Source of the DNA: Cognaticolwellia sediminilitoris | Lineage (GTDB): Bacteria > Pseudomonadota > Gammaproteobacteria > Enterobacterales > Alteromonadaceae | Assembly: GCA_002104535.1 (NCBI GenBank) | Contig: NBOG01000001.1 | Coordinates: 503,764 to 567,763 of the forward strand | Direction: 5' to 3' | DNA: 64,000 nt | In this document: positions 58,430 through 64,000 of the stretch, in pieces | How the letters are laid out: every line of letters starts with the position of its first letter | How positions within the stretch are numbered: position 1 is the first letter of the stretch | Notes under the pieces: model-generated | Databases searched by the model: none | What the model was told of the DNA's origin: nothing | What the model saw: only the letters and a program-made list of their open reading frames with translations | Translations under genes and position numbers: made by a program

Positions 58430-59191
58430 TTAGATGCCGTCGCCATCAGTATGAAGGCCACATTCTCTTTGCATCCCTGAAAAGCGCGTATCACTTTCAT
58501 CCATACCAGCAGTTAGTGGTTTCGTACTATGCACATCACCAACTGACACATAGCCTTGCTCCCATAACGGATGATAAGGTAAGTTATTCTCAGTCAGGTA
58601 TTGATGAACATCTTTATTTGACCAATCAATAATCGGATGAACTTTAAAACGTCCACGTAAAATACTCACCACTGACAAACCTTCACGATGACTCGATTGT
58701 TGACGTCTAACACCAGAGAACCATGTTCCCGCTTGTAATTCACTTAAGCCACGCTCTAATGGCTCAACTTTATTTCGGCGGTTATATGCTTTCAGCGACG
58801 CTTCATCAGCATCCCATTCTTGACCATACTTTGCTAATTGCCATGCTGCGCTTTCTTTTGCACTGAACACTTGTAAGTTTAAATTTAACCGTTTTGTTAA
58901 CTGCTCTATAAACTGATACGTTTCAGGAAATAGATGCCCAGTGTCCGTGATCAACACGGGTATATTAGGGTCAATTTGGGTCAGCATATGTAACATCACT
59001 GCTGACTGGATACCAAAACTCGAAGATAAAACAAACTGCGATGGTAAATTTTCCATCGCCCACTCGACTCTTTGAGTCGCAGTTTGTTTTTCTAACAATT
59101 CATTCCATTGTTTCAGCCATGGCTCAGGTAATGACGCTGGAAATTTATTACTGATCACTGGTGCAATACTCGCTTGAATAATATTAGTCAT
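58430..59191 (-). CDS. cysH: Phosphoadenylyl-sulfate (PAPS) reductase
   Basis: 253 residues from the ATG at 59191. It reduces PAPS to sulfite using thioredoxin. [32 protein letters not shown], and the C-terminal catalytic ECGLH (243-247) are present; only this single cysteine motif is seen, as in the PAPS-type enzyme. The start overlaps the cysI stop by several bases. A longer frame exists upstream but is not used. Confidence 0.96.
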   Translation of the reverse strand: MTNIIQASIAPVISNKFPASLPEPWLKQWNELLEKQTATQRVEWAMENLPSQFVLSSSFGIQSAVMLHMLTQIDPNIPVLITDTGHLFPETYQFIEQLTKRLNLNLQVFSAKESAAWQLAKYGQEWDADEASLKAYNRRNKVEPLERGLSELQAGTWFSGVRRQQSSHREGLSVVSILRGRFKVHPIIDWSNKDVHQYLTENNLPYHPLWEQGYVSVGDVHSTKPLTAGMDESDTRFSGMQRECGLHTDGDGI

Positions 59192-60926
59192 GAAAGTCTC
59201 GCTTACTGACTTTAACTTCTTGGATAATGCCGGCACGAATAACAAAGTCACCGAATGCCTCAGCGTCATTTCGCTCAGCTACCCAGCGGGCAACTAAACT
59301 ATCAATTTCTTGTAAAATATCTTCTTCATTTAGATTTTCTTTATACATCTTAGGTACACGAGTACCGGCAATGTTACCGCCTAAATGCATATTGTATTTG
59401 CTCGGGCCCTTACCAACGAGTCCAATTTCAGCCAACATGGCACGACCACAGCCATTAGGACAGCCTGTAACTCGCAAAATAATGCTTTCATTAGCAACAT
59501 CATGCTTGGTTAATATAGCTTCAACATCCGTCACTAAACCCGGTAAATATCTTTCTGCTTCGGCCATTGCTAATGGACAAGTTGGAAATGACACACAGGC
59601 CATTGAATTTTTGCGTTGAACTGAAGTTCCGTCAGAGATTAAGCCATGCGCTCGAGCTAAACGCTCAATCTCAGCTTTATCTTCCGTGGCAACTCCGGCA
59701 ATAATTAAGTTCTGGTTTGCTGTCATTCTAAAATCACCTTTGTGAATTTTAGCAATTTCTGCAACACCTGTTTTCAACGGCAAATTATGTTTATCAAGCA
59801 AGCGACCGTTTTCAATAAATAGTGCTAAATGATGCTTTCCATCATAACCTTCAGTCCAGCCAATACGGTCACCACGACCAGTAAACTCATACGGACGACT
59901 TTCTTCGAAAGTAATGCCAGCACGTTGTTCCACTTCAGCTTTAAAAGTGTCAACACCAACACGGTCTAGTGTATATTTAGTTTTAGCATTTTTACGGTTA
60001 ACACGGTTGCCCCAATCACGCTGTGTTGTTACAACGGCAGCAGCAACGTCTAAAGTTTTAGCTAATGCTACAAAACCGAAATCGTCAGCTTTGCGTGGAT
60101 AAGTAGATTTATCACCATGGGTCATGGCTAAACCACCACCAACTAAAACATTAAAACCTACAAGCTTACCGTTTTCAGCAATCGCAACAAAGTTTAAGTC
60201 GTTGGCATGTACGTCAACATCATTTTGCGGTGGAATAACCACCGTGGTTTTAAATTTACGTGGTAAATACGTTGCCCCTAAAATTGGTTCAACCTCTTCA
60301 CCATTAGCGCCTTCTTCTATTTTTTCGCCATCTAACCAAATTTCAGCATAAGCACGTGTTTTTGGTAATAAATGCTCACTGATTTTTTTAGCCCATTCAT
60401 ACGCTTCTTGATGAAGTTCAGATTCAACAGGGTTGGTAGTACAAAGTACATTACGGTTAACATCACCCGCAGTGGCAATGGAATCAATGCCGTATTGATT
60501 TAATGTTTGATGCATTAATTTAATATTAGGCTTTAACACTCCGTGAAACTGAAAAGTTTGACGGGTAGTCAGGCGGATACTACCGTAGCTGGTTTTTTCA
60601 CGAGCAAATTTGTCAATGGCTAACCACTGTGTTGGCGTGATAATGCCACCTGGCATACGGGCACGTAACATAACATTGTGTAGCGGCTCTAACTTTTGCT
60701 TTGTACGTTCATTTCGAATATCACGGTCGTCTTGTTGATACATACCGTGCGTTCTGATCAACTGAAAGTTATCAGCTGTAAAACCACCCGTTACTTTATC
60801 TTCAAGATCTTTTGCAATAGTACCGCGTAGATAATTACTCTCCGCTTTTAAACGCTCATTATCAGCATGTTTACCTTCAACAATTAATGGCCCGTTTGCT
60901 TGATTTTTATCTGTTAAATCAGTCAT
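59184..60926 (-). CDS. cysI: Sulfite reductase hemoprotein, beta subunit
   Basis: 580 residues. Cysteines for the [4Fe-4S]-sirohaem centre are in [20 protein letters not shown] and [20 protein letters not shown]. It reduces sulfite to sulfide with electrons from CysJ. It follows cysJ by TAATG overlap. The N-terminal 25 residues are variable as in relatives. Confidence 0.98.
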   Translation of the reverse strand: MTDLTDKNQANGPLIVEGKHADNERLKAESNYLRGTIAKDLEDKVTGGFTADNFQLIRTHGMYQQDDRDIRNERTKQKLEPLHNVMLRARMPGGIITPTQWLAIDKFAREKTSYGSIRLTTRQTFQFHGVLKPNIKLMHQTLNQYGIDSIATAGDVNRNVLCTTNPVESELHQEAYEWAKKISEHLLPKTRAYAEIWLDGEKIEEGANGEEVEPILGATYLPRKFKTTVVIPPQNDVDVHANDLNFVAIAENGKLVGFNVLVGGGLAMTHGDKSTYPRKADDFGFVALAKTLDVAAAVVTTQRDWGNRVNRKNAKTKYTLDRVGVDTFKAEVEQRAGITFEESRPYEFTGRGDRIGWTEGYDGKHHLALFIENGRLLDKHNLPLKTGVAEIAKIHKGDFRMTANQNLIIAGVATEDKAEIERLARAHGLISDGTSVQRKNSMACVSFPTCPLAMAEAERYLPGLVTDVEAILTKHDVANESIILRVTGCPNGCGRAMLAEIGLVGKGPSKYNMHLGGNIAGTRVPKMYKENLNEEDILQEIDSLVARWVAERNDAEAFGDFVIRAGIIQEVKVSKRDFHD

Positions 60927-62740
60927 TAGTATACATCCTTCTGATAACGCTTAGCGTTACGTAAATCTTTTAAGTAAGCGCTAGCTTCGTCTTCAGATAA
61001 CTTGCCTTGGTTGGCGATAATATCGATCAATGCCGTTTCTACATCTTTTGCCATACGACTCATATCACCACAAACGTAAATATGAGCACCTCGCTCTAAC
61101 CATGAAAATACTTCAGCGGCATTCTCACGAAGTCTATCTTGGACATAAATTTTATCAGCTTGGTCACGAGAGAAAGCTAAATCAATTTTAGTTAACAAAC
61201 CAGACTTTAGATAATTCTGCCATTCAACTTGATATAAAAAGTCTTGGGTGAAGGTTTGATCGCCAAAGAACAACCAGTTATCACCGGCAGCTTCAGTCGC
61301 TTCTCGCTCCTGCATAAAGGCTCTAAATGGAGCAACACCGGTACCTGGCCCGATCATGATCACTGGCGTATTATTATCAGCAGGTAACCTGAAATTATCA
61401 TTGTGTTCAACGAACACCTTAACTTCCCCACCTTCTTCAACACCATTGGCTAAATAACCTGATGCGCCACCTTGTCGGCTAGTTTCACCCGCTTGGTATT
61501 CAACTAGGCCAACCGTTAAATGAACCTCTTCTTCAACTTCACTTTGAGCTGAAGCAATTGAATAAAGTCTTGGCGTAATTTTTCGTAGTGCATCAATAAA
61601 CTCTTGAGCACTTAATTTAACTTCAGTAGCTAACGGTGCTGACTTAATCACATCAACAACTTGATGATTCGCTGCATATTCACGTAATGCGGTTTTATCA
61701 TCCAACAAAGCAATTAAATTAGCTGCTTGTGACTTGCTGGCCCAAAATTCGACAAAGTTAATCGAAGTTTGTGTGATCTCAAATTTAGACGTTAACGCTT
61801 CAGTTAAAGTAAGACTTTCGTTTGCTACAGCGACTTTATCATCCGCATCAAATTCAAGTGTTGCTATAAGTTCATCAACCAACGAAGTCGAGTTCTCAAA
61901 CCAAACTCCTAATGCATCACCAGGTTGGTAAGTTAAACCTGAGTCACCTAAGTCAATTTCGACATGTCTCACATCTTTAGCAGAATCACGGCCAGTAATT
62001 TTTTGACTAACAAGCAACTCTGCCGCGTATGGGCTTTGTTTTGTATACTGAGACTCTGTATAAGTAGCACTCGATAATGAAACGACATTAGTAGCAGTGC
62101 TTTCGGTTTCAAGTATTTCTTTTGCTTGAGTAATAACAGTTGTCGACCAGGTATTTGCATCTGCATCATAGTCAACGTCACAATCAACACGAGGAGCTAA
62201 TCGTTTAGCACCTAACTTCTCTAGGTATAAATCAAAGTCTTTACCTGTTTGGCAGAAAAATTCATAACTGGTATCGCCAAGTGCTAAAACACTGTAATGC
62301 AAGTGCTCAAGTTTTGGTGCTTTCTTAGAAGATAAGAATTCATGTAAAGCAATAGCGTCATCAGGTGCTTCACCTTCACCGTTAGTACTTGCAACGATCA
62401 ATAAGTGAGTGATATTTTTAATTGCTTTAGGCTTAATTTCACCCATGCTCTTTAATTCAACATTAAGGCCTTCAGCACTCGCTTTCGCCGCTAAACTCTT
62501 AGCAACACCTTTAGCATTACCCGTTTGAGAGCCGTATAAAATAGTTAATGTTGTTTGCACAGCATTTTGTGTAGCTAAAGGAGACACAACATTAGTAGCT
62601 ACACCTTCAGCTTTCGCTGCTAAATAACCACTAGCCCATGCTAACTGCAAAGGAGAAAGGTCATTAATGCTTTGTTTGAAAGATGCTAATTGATTGGTAT
62701 CTAGCATGGTTTGGTTTAAGTTTTGCTTTTCCGGCAACAT
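60926..62740 (-). CDS. cysJ: Sulfite reductase flavoprotein, alpha subunit
   Basis: 604 residues. A flavodoxin domain ([16 protein letters not shown] near 72-90, with [11 protein letters not shown]) is followed by FAD and NADPH domains: [29 protein letters not shown] and [17 protein letters not shown], ending KRYQKDVY. It transfers electrons from NADPH to CysI. First gene of cysJIH. The exact start, MLPEKQN or MLDTNQ 11 codons later, is open. No Cys operator was identified. Confidence 0.97.
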   Translation of the reverse strand: MLPEKQNLNQTMLDTNQLASFKQSINDLSPLQLAWASGYLAAKAEGVATNVVSPLATQNAVQTTLTILYGSQTGNAKGVAKSLAAKASAEGLNVELKSMGEIKPKAIKNITHLLIVASTNGEGEAPDDAIALHEFLSSKKAPKLEHLHYSVLALGDTSYEFFCQTGKDFDLYLEKLGAKRLAPRVDCDVDYDADANTWSTTVITQAKEILETESTATNVVSLSSATYTESQYTKQSPYAAELLVSQKITGRDSAKDVRHVEIDLGDSGLTYQPGDALGVWFENSTSLVDELIATLEFDADDKVAVANESLTLTEALTSKFEITQTSINFVEFWASKSQAANLIALLDDKTALREYAANHQVVDVIKSAPLATEVKLSAQEFIDALRKITPRLYSIASAQSEVEEEVHLTVGLVEYQAGETSRQGGASGYLANGVEEGGEVKVFVEHNDNFRLPADNNTPVIMIGPGTGVAPFRAFMQEREATEAAGDNWLFFGDQTFTQDFLYQVEWQNYLKSGLLTKIDLAFSRDQADKIYVQDRLRENAAEVFSWLERGAHIYVCGDMSRMAKDVETALIDIIANQGKLSEDEASAYLKDLRNAKRYQKDVY

Positions 62741-62959
62741 GTCGAATATACGCCTATTACTATTTAATGATGCAAGAGTAGACGCTTTTATCTCTAAAGA
62801 AAAAGAATAGAAATGGCTTTTTTATACTAAAAAAGAATATAGAAAGATGAAAAAGAGCAACAGTCTCCCAACTGGTTCTAATTAGGCAAGATATTATAGT
62901 AGATATGCCATTACCCTCAGCAACTAACCCCCTTTAAGAATAATTAAATGCTCAGTTTT

Positions 62960-63023
62960 GCAGGTTGGCCTCTAGGCCCAAATACTCATATATTCCATAT
63001 TTTGTAGGGCTAGAATCCGACAT
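62960..63023. repeat. REP-like type B repeat, degenerate copy
   Basis: GCAGGTTGGCC-TCTA-GGCCCA and a weakly kept GGGCTAGAATCC part at the other end resemble the type B repeat at 63299-63361. The GTAG foot is changed to GCAG. Linker and following type A repeat also match, so this is the older half of a duplicated pair. Confidence 0.6.
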
Positions 63024-63073
63024 AAAAATAATTAAGGATAAACCTAATTCACAGGAGAAAATAGATTAACCCC

Positions 63074-63145
63074 GTAGGGGCGAATATATTCGCCGTATCA
63101 CATGCCTAGATATAATCACAAAAAGGCGACTGAAGTCGCCCCTAC
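63074..63145. repeat. REP/BIME-like type A repeat, copy 1
   Basis: 72 bp. It starts GTAGGGGCGAATATATTCGCC and ends GGCGACTGAAGTCGCCCCTAC; each end is a hairpin flanked by GTAG or CTAC on opposite strands. The linker GTATCACATGCCTAGATATA is shared with the other copies. This is the arrangement of paired inverted REP elements. Confidence 0.8.
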
Positions 63146-63192
63146 AAAGATCCCAATGTGAGTTAACTGTATTAATGTCACAAGAATCACCT

Positions 63193-63264
63193 GTAGAGGC
63201 GAATATATTCGCCGTATCACATGCCTAAATATAATCACAAAAAGGCGACTGAAGTCGCACCTAC
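63193..63264. repeat. REP/BIME-like type A repeat, copy 2
   Basis: 72 bp, nearly identical to copy 1. Differences: GTAGAGG instead of GTAGGGG, and CGCACCTAC instead of CGCCCCTAC. These mismatches fall at the hairpin base, while the inner stems are conserved. Confidence 0.8.
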
Positions 63265-63298
63265 GAGTTTGCATCTCACAAGATAAAGCTTAGATTTT

Positions 63299-63361
63299 GT
63301 AGGTTGGTCTTTAGGCCAACACACTCATTAGGTTTGATTTTCGGGCTGAAGCCCGACCTAC
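63299..63361. repeat. REP-like type B repeat
   Basis: 63 bp from GTAGGTTGGTCTTTAGGCCAAC to TCGGGCTGAAGCCCGACCTAC. Both ends form short hairpins next to GTAG or CTAC. It differs in stem sequence from type A, so it is a second family of the same design. Confidence 0.75.
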
Positions 63362-63410
63362 AAATAATTAAGATCAAAACCTAATACACCACCGAGAATA
63401 TATTAATCCC

Positions 63411-63483
63411 GTAGGGGCGAATTTATTCGCCGTACCACATGCCAAGATATAATCACAAAAAAGGCGACTAAAGTCGCCCCTAC
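63411..63483. repeat. REP/BIME-like type A repeat, copy 3
   Basis: 73 bp, GTAGGGGCGAATTTATTCGCC to GGCGACTAAAGTCGCCCCTAC. Single substitutions in the loops and a longer A-run separate it from copies 1 and 2. Together with the type B repeat before it, it repeats the layout of 62960-63145. Confidence 0.8.
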
Positions 63484-63531
63484 GAATTATGAACTATTCA
63501 CTGCAGGGGATTTTATTAAACGCCAGAAAGC

Positions 63532-63563
63532 AAAAAGCCCGTAGCATCAGCTACGGGTTTCTT
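63532..63563 (-). terminator. Terminator of the expanded 5S copy
   Basis: AGCCCGTAGC-ATCA-GCTACGGGTTT, with five A on the left giving a T-run on the minus strand. The stem is identical to the one after the intact 5S gene. Confidence 0.85.
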
Positions 63564-63572
63564 TTAATAGGA

Positions 63573-63757
63573 GCCTAGCAGTGTCTTACTCTCATATAAA
63601 GAGAAGAACTCCCACACGCTCACATTCGGCGCTAATACGTTTGACGTAAAGGGAATTACTAATGCCGTGGGTGCATGGATGCACAAGAACGGTCACTTCT
63701 GCGTATCTTAATAAAGCGAATGGTATCAGGTGGGGCCACAGTGCTATTGTCGCTAGT
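63573..63757 (-). pseudogene. Expanded 5S rRNA copy with insertions
   Basis: The two ends match the intact 5S gene: CTAGCGACAATAGCACTGTG at the 5' side and GAGAGTAAGACACTGCTAGG at the 3' side. In between, about 70 extra nucleotides are spread over three places. The main insert is at about 63643-63692 and carries the hairpin GTGCAT-GG-ATGCAC (63671-63684). Another of about 12 nt lies near 63705-63718, and about 6 nt lie near 63596-63604. Conserved GATCCCATTCCGAAC is broken. A functional 5S is unlikely, though the gene boundaries and terminator are kept. Confidence 0.8.
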
Positions 63758-63774
63758 ATTTTTATTTTAAAAGC

Positions 63775-63803
63775 AAAAAACCCGTAGCATCAGCTACGGG
63801 TTT
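63775..63803 (-). terminator. 5S rRNA operon terminator
   Basis: ACCCGTAGC-ATCA-GCTACGGGT with six A on the left, read on the minus strand as a hairpin plus T-run, about 12 bp after the 5S 3' end. Transcription may pass it to reach the second copy. Confidence 0.85.
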
Positions 63804-63814
63804 CTTTAAATAGA

Positions 63815-63930
63815 AGCCTAGCAATGTCCTACTCTCACATGGGAACTCCCACACTACCATCGGCGCTACTGCGTTTCACTTCTGAGTTCGGAATGGGATC
63901 AGGTGGGGCCACAGTGCTATTGTCGCTAGA
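63815..63930 (-). rRNA. rrf: 5S ribosomal RNA
   Basis: About 116 nt. On the minus strand it reads TCTAGCGACAATAGCACTGT, then CCACCTGATCCCATTCCGAA, CTCAGAAGTGAAACGC, GCGCCGATGGTAGTGTGGG, and ends GAGAGTAGGACATTGCTAGG. These are the conserved 5S segments of gammaproteobacteria. It is the 3' end of an rRNA operon whose 23S and 16S genes lie beyond the right edge. 63931-64000 is the 23S-5S spacer. Confidence 0.95.
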
Positions 63931-64000
63931 CAAAAACTTTTACTTGATTATCTCGTCAAGACTTCGTTATTTCATCGATATTCTGCTCATGTACAGTCGT

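Noticed and set aside
59192..59269. N-terminal extension of cysH
   Set aside because: It would lie wholly inside cysI; the family start fits the ATG at 59191, overlapping the cysI stop by a few bases.
62950..63490. Possible CRISPR array because of regularly repeated sequence
   Set aside because: Repeat length (63-73 bp), uneven spacing, two different families and internal hairpins at both ends fit REP/BIME elements; no cas genes are present.

Overview
The window is a 64 kb chromosomal segment of low G+C DNA from a marine gammaproteobacterium. It is most likely a Colwelliaceae member (Colwellia/Thalassotalea-like). This is inferred from the gene neighbourhoods (groEL-groES-fxsA-dsbD, aroQ-accB-accC, cysJIH, fadBA), from the 5S rRNA sequence, and from the abundance of TonB-dependent receptors and secreted peptidases. 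The genus was not tested by any search.

Left part (1-19.5 kb), accessory nutrient-scavenging region. The 3' part of an M14 zinc carboxypeptidase is followed by an NCS1 permease and a TonB-dependent receptor. An Lrp/AsnC regulator diverges from the receptor, and an arginase-family ureohydrolase converges on the regulator. Next come a membrane-anchored AraC-type regulator and a tandem duplicated pair of DUF6326-like four-helix membrane proteins. A bona fide ornithine cyclodeaminase, an NhaC-type antiporter and a secreted YtcJ-type amidohydrolase then run in one direction. A second TonB-dependent receptor with its own divergent Lrp/AsnC regulator closes the region. Ureohydrolase plus ornithine cyclodeaminase would give an arginine to ornithine to proline route, with the receptors, permease and antiporter handling import. 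This is an inference from gene content.

Middle part (19.8-43 kb). It holds groEL/groES with a clear RpoH-type promoter, fxsA and dsbD. A three-gene operon encodes a PstS-like periplasmic protein, an outer-membrane barrel and a GGDEF-EAL sensor. aroQ-accB-accC is followed by a tiny cysteine-rich oxidoreductase-like protein. A second operon runs Bcr/CflA MFS, elbB and a TPR-Asp/Asn hydroxylase. Then come a metzincin-speB pair, fbp, and a GbsR/MarR-type regulator with a cyanide-insensitive-type bd oxidase (cioAB), preceded by an FNR-like site.

Right part (43-64 kb). Two S9-family prolyl peptidases flank a Mn-dependent pyrophosphatase. Next are a GNAT acetyltransferase, fadBA, a MazG-like pyrophosphohydrolase, an MFS transporter, a REC-DUF3369-GGDEF-EAL response regulator, a TIGR03899-like protein and the sulfate assimilation operon cysJIH. 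The last 1.1 kb holds REP/BIME-like GTAG...CTAC repeats. It ends with the 3' end of an rRNA operon on the minus strand: an intact 5S gene and a second 5S copy expanded by insertions, each followed by an almost identical terminator.

I see no CRISPR array, insertion sequence or prophage. No single locus is certainly a new system. The best leads are the PstS-like/barrel/GGDEF-EAL operon, the duplicated DUF6326 pair beside a membrane AraC regulator, the expanded 5S copy, the REP-like cluster, and the paired receptor/AsnC nitrogen loci.
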